Source: Paraburkholderia tagetis (GTDB taxonomy: Bacteria; Pseudomonadota; Gammaproteobacteria; Burkholderiales; Burkholderiaceae). From it: DNA of 53,068 nt. The notes under the pieces were generated by a model. It ran no database searches. It had not been told where the DNA came from and saw only the letters and a list, made by a program, of their open reading frames with translations. The stretch is from contig NZ_JAKLJA010000043.1 of assembly GCF_022213065.1 (NCBI RefSeq), positions 1-53,068 on the forward strand, in the 5' to 3' direction. Position 1 is the first letter of the stretch. Each line of letters begins with the position of its first letter. Positions 17,625-27,500 of this stretch are shown here, piece by piece. Both the position numbers and the translations under genes were made by a program.

Positions 17625-19094
17625 TCAGAAAGCGGGCCGATACGGTCCCAGTTCGACCTGAACGGATTTGATGCGCGTGTAGTGCTCGAGCGTCGTGATG
17701 CCGTTCTCGCGTCCCACGCCCGATTGCTTGTAGCCGCCCACGGGCATTTCGGCGGGCGATTCGCCCCAGGTGTTGATCCAGCAGATGCCCGCTTCGAGAC
17801 GGTGAATCGCACGATGCGCGCGCGACAGGTTCTCGGTGACGACACCCGCGGCGAGGCCATAGACCGTGTCGTTCGCACGCGCGATGACTTCGGATTCCTC
17901 CGCAAACGAAAGAATGCTCATGACCGGGCCGAAGATTTCCTCGCGCACGATCTTCATGTCGTCGCGGCAGCCCGAGAACACGGTGGGCTGCACGTACTGG
18001 CCGCGCGCGAATTCACCTTCCACCACGCGTGCGCCGCCCGCGACGAGGCGCGCGCCTTCGCGCTTGCCGCTTTCGATAAAGCCGAGCACCTTCTCGAGTT
18101 GCGCCGCGCTGGCGAGCGGGCCGAAGTTGGTGTTGGGGTCGCCGGGATGACCGAGGCGAATGCGCGCCACGCGTTCGAGCACGCGCGCTTCGAATGCCGG
18201 CAGCACGGATTCGTGCACGAATACGCGCGTGCCGTTGGTGCAGACCTGGCCCGAGCTGAAGAAGTTGGCGGTGACCGCAATGTCGGCGGCGCGATCGAGA
18301 TCGGCGTCTTCGAATACGATGAGCGGCGACTTGCCGCCCAGTTCCATCGTCACTTCCTTCAGCGACGAGCCGCCTGCCGCGGCCATGACTTTCTTGCCCG
18401 TTTCCACGCCGCCCGTGAACGAGATCTTCTCGATGCCGGGATGCGTGCTGAGCATCGCGCCCACGCGCGCGTCGCCTTGCACCACGTTGAATACGCCCGG
18501 CGGCACGCCGGCTTCCAGATAAATTTCGGCGAGCTTCGAGGCGGACAGCGGCGTGACTTCGCTCGGCTTGAAGATCATCGCGTTGCCGGCGGCCAGCGCG
18601 GGCGCCGATTTCCAGCACGCGATCTGAATGGGGTAATTCCACGCGCCAATGCCGGCCGTCACGCCCAGCGGCTCGCGGCGCGTATAGACGAACGAATCGG
18701 TGCGCAACGGAATCTGCTGGCCTTCGATGGCGGTGGCGAGGCCGGCGTAATACTCGATCACGTCGGCGCCCGTGACGATGTCCACGGCGCTCGTTTCCGC
18801 AATCGGCTTGCCGGTGTCGCGCGTTTCCAGCGCGGCCAGTTCGTCGTTGCGCGCGCGCAGCAGTTCGACTGCGCGGCGCAGGATGCGCGAGCGCTCCATG
18901 GCCGTCATGGCGGCCCACACGCGCTGGCCGGCGCGCGCGGATTGCACGGCGCGCTCGATGTCGGCGGCGCTGGCCTGCTGCACCGTCGCGAGCGTTTCGC
19001 CCGTGGCGGGGTCGCGCGTTTCGAAGGTCTCGCCACTGGTGGCGTCGGTGAATGCGCCGTCAATGAAGAGGCGTTCGAGCGGATAGACAGACAT
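17625..19094 (-). CDS. betB: Betaine aldehyde dehydrogenase
   Basis: NAD(P)+-dependent oxidation of betaine aldehyde to glycine betaine in the cytoplasm. The 489-residue protein has the aldehyde dehydrogenase catalytic pair, E251 in MELGGK and C285 in GQVCTNG, and the nucleotide-binding FTGGVETG. The start MSVYPLERLF at 19094 is chosen because betI ends only 17 bp upstream and the sequence in front is out of keeping with the family. It is the middle gene of betIBA; the downstream gap to betA is 30 bp. Confidence 0.95.
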   Translation of the reverse strand: MSVYPLERLFIDGAFTDATSGETFETRDPATGETLATVQQASAADIERAVQSARAGQRVWAAMTAMERSRILRRAVELLRARNDELAALETRDTGKPIAETSAVDIVTGADVIEYYAGLATAIEGQQIPLRTDSFVYTRREPLGVTAGIGAWNYPIQIACWKSAPALAAGNAMIFKPSEVTPLSASKLAEIYLEAGVPPGVFNVVQGDARVGAMLSTHPGIEKISFTGGVETGKKVMAAAGGSSLKEVTMELGGKSPLIVFEDADLDRAADIAVTANFFSSGQVCTNGTRVFVHESVLPAFEARVLERVARIRLGHPGDPNTNFGPLASAAQLEKVLGFIESGKREGARLVAGGARVVEGEFARGQYVQPTVFSGCRDDMKIVREEIFGPVMSILSFAEESEVIARANDTVYGLAAGVVTENLSRAHRAIHRLEAGICWINTWGESPAEMPVGGYKQSGVGRENGITTLEHYTRIKSVQVELGPYRPAF

Positions 19095-19111
19095 GGTGGA
19101 TGACTCCGGGG

Positions 19112-19723
19112 CTAGGCGGATTTGCGCGAGCGCGCTTTGGCGCGCGTCTCGAGCATCAGATCGATGTATTCGTTGGCGACCCGCAGGGCTTCCTTGGTGT
19201 CGAACGGTTCGCCGGTGAGGGTGCCGCGCAGCCACAAGCCGTCGATCATCGCGGCAAGGCCGGTGGCGGCGCGCCGCGATGCAACGCGCGGCAAGACCTT
19301 CTCGAACTCCGCGCACAGGTTCGAATAGAGCCGGCGCGTGTTCACGCGTTGCAGGCGGCGCAGCGCGGGCTGATGCATGCTCTCGGCCCAGAACGCGAGC
19401 CAGGTCTTCATCACCGGCGTGTTCACCTGCGACACGTCGAAATTCGCGGCCACGATGGCGCGCAAGCGCGCGCGCGGCTCGTCTTTCGCCGCCGTGCGGC
19501 GGCGCATGGTGGCCTCCCAGAGATCGTGCAGGATATGGCGCATGGTGGCCTCGAGCAGGCCATCCTTGCCGCCGAAATAGTGACTGACGATCCCGGTGGA
19601 GATATTTGCGTGCTGCGCGACCGTGGCAAGCGTCGTGCCGGAAAGTCCGGACTGGTCGATCGATTGCAGGGTCGCATCAATGAGCTGCGCGCGACGGACG
19701 TCGCGCATTCCGATCTTGGGCAT
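19112..19723 (-). CDS. betI: TetR-family repressor of choline oxidation genes
   Basis: A 203-residue one-component repressor that releases DNA when choline is present. The N-terminal helix-turn-helix (about 29-58: TLATVAQHANISTGIVSHYF) and the start MPKIGMRDVRRAQLIDATLQ are characteristic of BetI. It is the first gene of betIBA and lies about 46 bp downstream of a BetI-type palindrome at 19770-19785, so autorepression is expected. A second palindrome lies upstream of choX. The porin gene is transcribed divergently. Confidence 0.95.
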   Translation of the reverse strand: MPKIGMRDVRRAQLIDATLQSIDQSGLSGTTLATVAQHANISTGIVSHYFGGKDGLLEATMRHILHDLWEATMRRRTAAKDEPRARLRAIVAANFDVSQVNTPVMKTWLAFWAESMHQPALRRLQRVNTRRLYSNLCAEFEKVLPRVASRRAATGLAAMIDGLWLRGTLTGEPFDTKEALRVANEYIDLMLETRAKARSRKSA

Positions 19724-19769
19724 GGCGATTTAAGGCAGCGCTGGGAAGGTACTTACTCTAGTCGCTTTT

Positions 19770-19785
19770 TATTGAACGATCAATC
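19770..19785. promoter_or_regulatory. BetI operator of betIBA
   Basis: Contains ATTGA-ACGA-TCAAT inside TTATTGAACGATCAATCAATAA. On the minus strand this reads GATTGATCGTTCAATA, one base different from the site upstream of choX. It lies 46 bp upstream of the betI start, where it can block the operon promoter. The overlapping CAATCAATAA could add a half-site. Confidence 0.8.
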
Positions 19786-19829
19786 AATAAAAACGCAGTA
19801 ATGGCGGGCGTCGGATTTCATCAAGTACC

Positions 19830-19850
19830 TGTCGCGTAAGCGCAAGTCGT
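19830..19850 (+). promoter_or_regulatory. Putative GbdR/ArgR-type half-site upstream of porin
   Basis: TGTCGC, eight bases, AA, then GTCGT, an exact match to TGTCGC-N8-AA-N5, 130 bp before the porin start. A second half-site at 21-bp spacing is not clear. It suggests that the porin is induced along with choline/betaine catabolism. Confidence 0.45.
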
Positions 19851-19979
19851 GCGAAATCTGGATTTGTACGTTCTGGTGATCCGCATAAAACGTGCCGCGC
19901 GCAGCACGAATTCGCACGCGCTTTGCACGTCTTTTATGCGGACCTTCAACCGTACCAAAAGACAAGAGAGACCTGCACC

Positions 19980-21122
19980 ATGAAGAAAGTGAAAGCGACG
20001 GCACTGACTGGCATCGCGCTTGCCTTGGCCACGTTGTCCACGCAGAGCGAGGCTCAGAGCAGCGTGACGCTGTACGGGATCATCGACGGAGGCGTCACCT
20101 ACGTCTCCAATGCGGGCGGCTCGCACCAGGTGAAGTTCGACGATGGTGTTTCGTATGGCAACCGCTGGGGCGTGAAGGGCACCGAAGACCTGGGCGGCGG
20201 GCTCAAGGCCATCTTCACGCTGGAAAGCGGCTTTCACGTGGGCAATGGGCAACTCACGAACGGCGGCTCGCTGTTCGGGCGCCAGGCATACGTAGGTCTG
20301 CAAAGCGATTGGGGCACGCTCACCTTCGGCAACCAGATCGACATGACGCAGGAGATGGTCTACACGTACAACGTCAGCGCATGGGCGAGCGGCTACGCCA
20401 TCAACCAGGGCGACTTCGACCGCATGAACGGCGACCATCTGCAGAACGCCGTGAAGTTCATGTCGAACACCTATGGCGGCTTCCAGTTCGGCGGCATGTA
20501 CTCGTTCAGCAATACCCCGGGCCAATTCCATACGGGCAGTGCATGGAGCGTGGGTGCGCAGTATCAGAACGGCGCGTTCTCGATGGGCACGGCGTACACG
20601 CAGTTGAACAATCCGTCGGGCATCTATGCGTTCGACCCCTACGCGATGATCGGCGCGCGCACGTTCTTCGGCAGGCCCACGGTGAGCGTCGATCCGGCCT
20701 CGGGCGCGATCACGGACCTCTATGCGAATACGGCATTTCCGGTGGACAAGCAGGGGGCGTTCGGCGTGGGCGCGAGCTACGTGATGGGTCCCGTTACGTT
20801 GATGGGCGACTTCACCTACACGCAGATCAAGGCATTCGGGCAGAGCGAGCACATGCAGGTGGCCGAGGGCGGCGCGGACTGGCAGATCACGCCCGCAGCG
20901 AGCCTGATCGGCGGCTACCAGTACACGCACTTCGACGGCCACCACTGGAATATGCTTTCGGCAGGCTTTCATTACCTGCTTTCGAAGAGCACGGATGTCT
21001 ACATCTCGGGCGACTGGCTCAAGGCTTCGCAGGGCGTGGACGCTGTGATCGGCTATAGCTTCACGCCGTCGTCGACCACGACCCAGGCCGACGTGCGCAT
21101 CGGCATGCGGCATTCGTTCTAA
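19980..21122 (+). CDS. Gram-negative trimeric porin
   Basis: Outer-membrane 16-strand diffusion channel of the Burkholderia OpcP/Omp38 type. The 380-residue precursor has a signal peptide (MKKVKATALTGIALALATLS...EA) and a mature start SSVTLYGIIDGGV. It also has the family pattern SRWGVKGTEDLGGGL-like (NRWGVKGTEDLGG), FGRQAYVGL, GTLTFGNQ and a C-terminal MRHSF ending in Phe. The ATG at 19980 is preferred over 19923. Its location, divergent from betI with a TGTCGC-N8-AA element upstream, suggests a role in uptake of choline or betaine across the outer membrane; this is inference. Confidence 0.9.
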   Translation: MKKVKATALTGIALALATLSTQSEAQSSVTLYGIIDGGVTYVSNAGGSHQVKFDDGVSYGNRWGVKGTEDLGGGLKAIFTLESGFHVGNGQLTNGGSLFGRQAYVGLQSDWGTLTFGNQIDMTQEMVYTYNVSAWASGYAINQGDFDRMNGDHLQNAVKFMSNTYGGFQFGGMYSFSNTPGQFHTGSAWSVGAQYQNGAFSMGTAYTQLNNPSGIYAFDPYAMIGARTFFGRPTVSVDPASGAITDLYANTAFPVDKQGAFGVGASYVMGPVTLMGDFTYTQIKAFGQSEHMQVAEGGADWQITPAASLIGGYQYTHFDGHHWNMLSAGFHYLLSKSTDVYISGDWLKASQGVDAVIGYSFTPSSTTTQADVRIGMRHSF

Positions 21123-21229
21123 GCGCGTCTGGAAGCGCCACACGGGTAAAGGGACGCCTATAAGCGCTTCTGCATGCGTGTGAATTTCCGCGGCGCGCTC
21201 GCGTTGCGGCGCAGCAATCGTTCTGAAGC

Positions 21230-21275
21230 ATCGGCGGGTGGCGGCTCAGGCGGCCCCCGCCGATTTGTGTTTTTG
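21230..21275 (+). terminator. Probable intrinsic terminator after porin
   Basis: Stem ATCGGCGGG/CCCGCCGAT (9 bp) with inner GC-rich pairing, followed by TTGTGTTTTTG. It lies about 110 bp past the porin stop and separates it from the sdaA operon. Confidence 0.6.
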
Positions 21276-21457
21276 CGCCGCGAATCATCGCCAAAACGCA
21301 TTTCCAATCCGCCCGAAAGCCCCGCTGGCGGGGGCATCCAACGGCAATGGCGTTTTTGTTCTATCTGATGCACCGGCCTCTTTGATTTACTTGCGTCTAA
21401 CGTCAGTAGAGCAGTTTCAAACCATTCCAACCCAATCCACGCCACGCCAGGCGTGAA

Positions 21458-21483
21458 CCAGGTTTAACCAGGTATATCCAGGT
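21458..21483 (+). repeat. Three CCAGGT repeats at exact 10-bp spacing before sdaA
   Basis: CCAGGT occurs at 21458, 21468 and 21478 within ACCAGGTTTAACCAGGTATATCCAGGTGAGG, ending 13 bp before the sdaA ATG. The last copy merges into the ribosome-binding GGTGAGGGAAG. The 10-bp phase puts the copies on one DNA face. Confidence 0.7.
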
Positions 21484-21495
21484 GAGGGAAGTCAG

Positions 21496-22881
21496 ATGAA
21501 CGTCAGCGTCTTCGACCTGTTCAAGATCGGGATCGGCCCATCGAGCTCGCATACGGTCGGCCCGATGGTCGCCGCATGCCGCTTCGTGTCCCATATCGAG
21601 GACGCCAATCTGCTCGCCTTCGTGCGCCGCGTGAAGGTCGAGCTCTATGGCTCGCTCGGCGCGACGGGCAAGGGCCACGGCACCGACAAGGCCGTGCTGC
21701 TCGGTCTCGAAGGCAACCTGCCCGATACGATCGATCCGGACCGCATCGCACCGCGCCTTGCCGCCATTCGTGCGGAGAAGACGCTCGTGCTGCTCGGCAA
21801 GCAGTCGGTCCGCTTCGACGAGAAGGAATGCATCGGCTTTTATCGCAAGACGATGGGCGGCGCAAACACGCTGCATTCCAACGGCATGCGTTTTCAGGCC
21901 TTCGACGAGAACGGTCAGTTGCTGGTCGAGAAAGAGTATTACTCGGTGGGCGGCGGCTTCGTCGTGAACCGTGAGGGCGATCGTGTGAACGGCGTGCGCA
22001 GCGGCCACGAGGTGCCGTATCCGTTCCGCACCGGCGACGACTTGCTGCGCGTGTGCAGCGAGAGCGGCCTCTCGATCGCCGAAGTGACGTTCGCCAACGA
22101 ATGTGTGTCGCGCACGCCCGACGAAGTACGCGAAGGATTGCTTGGCATCTGGAAGACGATGGCAGCCTGCGTGGAGCGCGGCTGCAAGATGCATGGCGAG
22201 CTGCCCGGCCCGATGGGCGTGAAGCGCCGCGCCGCCGATCTGTATGTGCATCTGCGCTCGCGCACCGAGGAGTCGCTGCGCGATCCGCTGTCGATGCTCG
22301 ACTGGGTGAACCTCTACGCGATGGCCGTGAACGAGGAAAACGCCGCAGGCGGCCGTGTCGTCACGGCGCCCACCAACGGCGCAGCCGGCGTGATTCCCGC
22401 AGTGCTTCACTACTACGTGAAGTTCGTGCCGGGCGCCAACGAGAAGGGGATTATCGACTTCCTGCTCACGGCGGCGGCCATCGGCATCATCTACAAGGAA
22501 ACCGCCTCGATCTCCGGTGCCGAAGTGGGCTGCCAGGGCGAAGTGGGCGTGGCGTGCTCGATGGCGGCGGCAGCACTTGCGGCCGTGATGGGCGGCACGC
22601 CCACGCAGGTGGAAAACGCCGCCGAGATCGGCATGGAGCACAACCTGGGCATGACCTGCGATCCGGTGGGCGGCCTCGTGCAGATTCCGTGCATCGAGCG
22701 CAACGCCATGGGCGCGATCAAGGCGCTCAACGCCTCGCGCATGGCGCTCAAGGGCGATGGCCAGCACTACGTCACGCTCGACAACGTCATCAAGACGATG
22801 CGCGAGACCGGTGCCGATATGAAAACGAAATACAAGGAGACGTCGCGCGGCGGTTTGGCCGTGAACGTCATCGAATGCTAA
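21496..22881 (+). CDS. sdaA: L-serine ammonia-lyase (iron-sulfur)
   Basis: Deaminates L-serine to pyruvate, the last step of the pathway encoded here. The single-chain 461-residue form has an N-terminal beta domain (SVFDLFKIGIGPSSSHTVGP) and an alpha domain with TAPTNGAAGVIP. The cluster cysteines lie in regions such as GMTCDPVGGLVQIPCIERN. A GAGGGAAG ribosome site precedes the ATG. It is the first gene of a tight plus-strand operon with soxBDAG (38 bp to soxB), which links serine deamination directly to sarcosine oxidation. Confidence 0.95.
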   Translation: MNVSVFDLFKIGIGPSSSHTVGPMVAACRFVSHIEDANLLAFVRRVKVELYGSLGATGKGHGTDKAVLLGLEGNLPDTIDPDRIAPRLAAIRAEKTLVLLGKQSVRFDEKECIGFYRKTMGGANTLHSNGMRFQAFDENGQLLVEKEYYSVGGGFVVNREGDRVNGVRSGHEVPYPFRTGDDLLRVCSESGLSIAEVTFANECVSRTPDEVREGLLGIWKTMAACVERGCKMHGELPGPMGVKRRAADLYVHLRSRTEESLRDPLSMLDWVNLYAMAVNEENAAGGRVVTAPTNGAAGVIPAVLHYYVKFVPGANEKGIIDFLLTAAAIGIIYKETASISGAEVGCQGEVGVACSMAAAALAAVMGGTPTQVENAAEIGMEHNLGMTCDPVGGLVQIPCIERNAMGAIKALNASRMALKGDGQHYVTLDNVIKTMRETGADMKTKYKETSRGGLAVNVIEC

Positions 22882-22918
22882 TGGTAACGAGCAAGGCAAC
22901 GAGCAAGGGGTCCGCAAG

Positions 22919-24163
22919 ATGAGCCGCTATTCGATATTCAGTCTGTTCCGCAACGGGTTGTCGTATCACGAGAACTGGGAGCGACAGTGGAGGAGCCCTG
23001 AGCCCAAGAAGGAGTACGACGTCGTGATCGTCGGCGGCGGCGGGCATGGTCTCGCGACCGCATACTACCTCGCGAAAGAGCACGGCGTGAAGAACGTCGC
23101 GATTCTGGAGAAGGGCTGGATCGGCGGCGGCAACACGGCGCGCAACACGACCATCGTGCGCTCGAACTATCTGTGGGACGAGTCGGCGGCGCTCTACGAG
23201 AAGGCGATGAAGCTCTGGGAAGGGCTCTCGCAGGACCTCAACTACAACGTGATGTTCAGCCAGCGCGGCGTGATGAATCTCGCGCACACGCTGCAAGACG
23301 TGCGCGACACCGAGCGCCGCGTGAACGCGAACCGCCTGAACGGCGTGGACGCCGAGTTCCTCACGCCCGAGCAGATCAAGGAGATCGAACCCACGATCAA
23401 CCTGAACAGCCGCTATCCGGTGCTGGGCGCATCCATTCAGCGCCGCGCCGGCGTGGCGCGCCACGACGCGGTGGCCTGGGGCTTCGCGCGCGGCGCGGAC
23501 CGCCACGGCGTGGACATCATTCAGAATTGCCAGGTAACGGGCATTCGCCGCGACGGCGGCCGCGTGACCGGCGTGGACACGGTGAAGGGCTTCATCAAGG
23601 CGAAGAAGGTGGCCGTGGTTGCCGCAGGCAACACCACGACGCTCGCCGACATGGCCGGCATCCGCCTGCCGATCGAAAGCCATCCGCTTCAGGCGCTGGT
23701 TTCCGAGCCCATCAAGCCGGTGGTCAACTCGGTCATCATGTCGAACGCGGTGCACGCGTATATCAGCCAGTCCGACAAGGGCGACCTCGTGATCGGCGCG
23801 GGCGTCGACCAGTACACGGGTTTCGGCCAGCGCGGCAGCTATCACATCATCGAAGGCACGTTGCAGGCCATCGTCGAAATGTTCCCGGTGTTCTCGCGCG
23901 TGCGCATGAACCGCCAGTGGGGCGGCATTGTCGACGTCTCGCCCGATGCGTGCCCGATCATCAGCAAGACCGACGTGAAAGGCCTCTACTTCAACTGCGG
24001 CTGGGGCACCGGCGGCTTCAAGGCGACGCCGGGCTCGGGCTGGACCTTCGCGCACACCATCGCGAACGACGAACCGCACCCGATCAACGCGCCGTTCGCA
24101 CTGGACCGTTTCTACAACGGCCATCTGATCGACGAACACGGCGCGGCTGCCGTGGCGCACTGA
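22919..24163 (+). CDS. soxB: Sarcosine oxidase beta subunit
   Basis: Catalytic flavoprotein subunit of heterotetrameric sarcosine oxidase. It oxidatively demethylates sarcosine to glycine, passing the methyl group to tetrahydrofolate in SoxA or releasing formaldehyde. The 414-residue protein has the FAD-binding DVVIVGGGGHGLATAYYL and the RHDAVAWGFARG segment, whose His (about 182) is the candidate for covalent FMN attachment at the interface with SoxA. The C-terminal GLYFNCGWGTGGFKATP is the family signature. It is followed by soxD after 28 bp. Confidence 0.96.
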   Translation: MSRYSIFSLFRNGLSYHENWERQWRSPEPKKEYDVVIVGGGGHGLATAYYLAKEHGVKNVAILEKGWIGGGNTARNTTIVRSNYLWDESAALYEKAMKLWEGLSQDLNYNVMFSQRGVMNLAHTLQDVRDTERRVNANRLNGVDAEFLTPEQIKEIEPTINLNSRYPVLGASIQRRAGVARHDAVAWGFARGADRHGVDIIQNCQVTGIRRDGGRVTGVDTVKGFIKAKKVAVVAAGNTTTLADMAGIRLPIESHPLQALVSEPIKPVVNSVIMSNAVHAYISQSDKGDLVIGAGVDQYTGFGQRGSYHIIEGTLQAIVEMFPVFSRVRMNRQWGGIVDVSPDACPIISKTDVKGLYFNCGWGTGGFKATPGSGWTFAHTIANDEPHPINAPFALDRFYNGHLIDEHGAAAVAH

Positions 24164-24191
24164 ATACGCACCGTACAGAGGAGAACACCAC

Positions 24192-24539
24192 ATGTTGCTG
24201 ATCGAATGCCCATGGTGCGGGCCGCGCGCCGAACTCGAATTCACCTGCGGAGGCGAAGCGGACATCGCGCGCCCGCTCGACACCGACGCGCTGAGCGACC
24301 GGGAATGGGGCGAATACCTCTTCATGCGCGATAACCCGCGTGGGGTGCACAAGGAGCAGTGGCTGCACACGCAGGGCTGCCGCCGCTGGTTCATGGTGAC
24401 GCGCGACACCGTCAGCTATGAAATTCAGGGTTACGAAACGTTTGGCAAAGCCAACTCGGCCGTGAACGCACAGGCGAAAGTACACAACGGCACAAAACAA
24501 GGTGCAACGCAGGGCACGCAAGGGAGCAAGCAGCGATGA
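24192..24539 (+). CDS. soxD: Sarcosine oxidase delta subunit
   Basis: Small zinc-binding subunit of the heterotetramer. The 115 residues include the zinc ligands expected for the family: C6 and C9 in IECPWCG, H59 and C63 in WLHTQGC. AGAGGAG lies upstream of the ATG. Its stop codon overlaps the soxA start (ATGA), which implies coupled translation and equal stoichiometry. Confidence 0.96.
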   Translation: MLLIECPWCGPRAELEFTCGGEADIARPLDTDALSDREWGEYLFMRDNPRGVHKEQWLHTQGCRRWFMVTRDTVSYEIQGYETFGKANSAVNAQAKVHNGTKQGATQGTQGSKQR

Positions 24540-27500
24540 GCCAGAAGAACCGTCTCGGCGCCGGCGGGCGCATCAATCGCGCGATTCCGCTGACTTTCAC
24601 GTTCAACGGGCGCGCGTATCAGGGCTATCAGGGTGACACGCTCGCATCGGCGCTGCTCGCCAACGACGTGCATTTCGTTGCACGCAGCTTCAAGTACCAC
24701 CGTCCGCGCGGCATCGTGACGGCCGACGTGGCCGAGCCGAATGCCGTGGTGCAACTCGAGCGCGGCGCGTACACCGTGCCGAACGCGCGCTCCACGGAAA
24801 TCGAGCTGTATCAGGGGCTCGTGGCGACCAGCGTGAACGCGGAGCCGAGCCTCGAGCACGACCGCATGGCGATCAACCAGAAGTTCTCGCGCTTCCTGCC
24901 GGCGGGCTTCTACTACAAGACCTTCATGTGGCCGCGTAAATTCTGGCCGAAGTACGAAGAGAAGATTCGCGAAGCCGCGGGCCTGGGCAAGGCGCCCGAA
25001 GTGCGCGACGGCGACCGTTACGACAAGTGCTTCGCGCATTGCGACGTGCTGGTGGTCGGCGGCGGCCCCACGGGCCTGCTGGCCGCGCATACGGCGGGCC
25101 GCGCCGGTGCACGCGTGATTCTCGTCGACGATCAGCGCGAACTGGGCGGTAGCCTGCTGTCGTGCAAGACGGAGATCGACGGTCGCCCGGCGATTCAATG
25201 GGTCGAAAAGATCGAGGCGGAACTCGCGGCCATGCCGGACGTGAAGATCCTCTCGCGCAGCACGGCCTTCGGCTATCAGGATCACAATCTCGTGACCGTC
25301 ACGCAGCGCCTGACCGAGCATCTGGCGGTCTCGACGCGCAAGGGCACGCGCGAACTGCTCTGGAAAATCCGCGCAAAGCGCGTGATTCTCGCGACCGGCG
25401 CGCACGAGCGGCCGATCGTGTTCGGCAATAACGATCTGCCGGGCGTCATGATGGCGTCGGCGGTGTCGACCTATATTCACCGCTATGGCGTGCTGCCGGG
25501 CCGCAAGGCCGTGGTGTTCGCGAACAACGACGCGGGCTATCGCTGCGCGCTCGACCTGAAGGCATGCGGCGCGGAAGTGACGGTGGTCGATTCGCGTGCG
25601 CAGGGCAAGGGCGCATTGCAGGACGCCGCGCGCCGCCAGGGCGTGAAGATCATGAACAACGCCGCCATCATGGCCGCGCACGGCAAGCTGCGCGTGAGCT
25701 CGGTCGAGGTGGTCGCGTATTCGAACGGCCAGACGGGCGCGAAGCAGGCGGACCTGCCGTGCGATCTGGTGGCGATGTCGGGCGGCTTCAGCCCCGTGCT
25801 GCACCTGTTCGCGCAGTCGGGCGGCAAGGCGCACTGGAACGACGCGAAGGCCTGCTTCACGCCGGGCAAGCGCATGCAGCAGGAAGTGAGCGTGGGCGCG
25901 GCGGTGGGCGAATTCAGCCTTGCTCGCGGCCTGACCCAGGCAGTCGATGCAGGTATCGATGCAACGAAGTCGCTTGGTTTCAATGTGACGCGTCCGCAAG
26001 TGCCGAAGGCTGCGGAGATCACCGAAACGCCGTTGCAGCCGCTGTGGCTCGTGGGCAGCCGCAAGGCCGCGCCGCGTGGCCCGAAGCAGTTCGTCGATTT
26101 CCAGAACGACGTGGCCGCATCGGACATCCTGCTTGCGGCGCGCGAAGGCTTCGAATCGGTCGAGCACGTGAAGCGCTATACCGCGATGGGCTTCGGCACC
26201 GACCAGGGCAAGCTCGGCAACATCAACGGCATGGCGATTCTGGCTGACGCGCTTGGCAAGAGCATTCCCGAAACCGGTACGACCACGTTCCGCCCGAACT
26301 ACACGCCCGTGACGTTCGGCACCATTGCGGGCCGCGAACTGGGCGACTTCCTCGACCCGATCCGCAAGACCTGCATCCACGAGTGGCACGAGGAAAATGG
26401 CGCGCTGTTCGAGGACGTGGGCAACTGGAAGCGCCCCTGGTACTACCCGAAGAAAGGCGAGGACATGCACGCGGCGCTCAAGCGCGAGTGCCTCGCGGTG
26501 CGCAATAGTGTAGGTATCCTTGACGCTTCGACGCTCGGCAAGATCGACATTCAGGGCCCGGACGCCGCGAAGCTGCTGAACTGGGTCTACACGAATCCGT
26601 GGCTCAAGCTCGAAGTGGGCAAGTGCCGCTACGGCCTGATGCTCGACGAGAACGGCATGGTGTTCGACGACGGCGTGACCGTGCGCCTCGGACCGCAGCA
26701 CTACATGATGACGACCACGACCGGCGGCGCCGCGCGCGTGCTCACGTGGCTCGAGCGCTGGCTGCAGACCGAGTGGCCGGACATGAAGGTGCGCCTGTCT
26801 TCCGTGACCGATCACTGGGCGACCTTCGCCGTGGTGGGCCCGAAGAGCCGCAAGGTCCTGCAGAAAGTGTGCAAGGACATCGACTTCGACAACGCCGCGT
26901 TCCCGTTCATGTCGTATCGCAACGGCACGGTGGTGGGCGCGAAGTCGCGCGTCATGCGCATCAGCTTCTCGGGCGAGCTGGCCTACGAAGTGAACGTGCC
27001 GGCCAACGCGGGCCGCGCCGTGTGGGAAGCGCTGATGGCCGCGGGCGCCGAGTTCAACATCACGCCGTATGGCACGGAAACGATGCACGTGCTGCGTGCG
27101 GAGAAGGGCTACATCATCGTGGGCCAGGACACCGACGGCTCGGTCACGCCGTTCGATCTGGGTATGGGCGGGCTCGTTTCGCAGACCAAGGACTTCCTCG
27201 GCCGCCGCTCGCTCAAGCGTTCGGACACCGCGAAGGATGGGCGCAAGCAGTTTGTTGGACTGCTAACCGATGACGCGAAGTTCGTGCTGCCCGAAGGCGG
27301 ACAGATCGTTGCCGTGGATGCGCAGCAGCGCGCGGACGGCACGACGCCGATGCTCGGCCACGTGACGTCGAGCTATTACAGCCCGATTCTCGACCGCTCG
27401 ATCGCGCTTGCCGTGGTGAAGGGCGGCCAGAACAAGACCGGCGAACACGTCGTGATCTCGCTGGCCGATGGCCGGCGCGTGAAGGCGAAGATCGCCAGCC

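Noticed and set aside
15780..19103. 1107-codon open frame on the plus strand
   Set aside because: It is antisense to betA and betB, His/Arg/Ala-rich, and has no ribosome site or domain. It is a GC-driven shadow of the real genes.
21123..21495. Glycine riboswitch in the sdaA leader
   Set aside because: I could not recognise the tandem aptamer core; only a porin terminator, a GC-rich hairpin and the CCAGGT repeats are visible.
24431..27088. 885-codon open frame on the minus strand
   Set aside because: It is antisense to soxA, with no recognisable domain.
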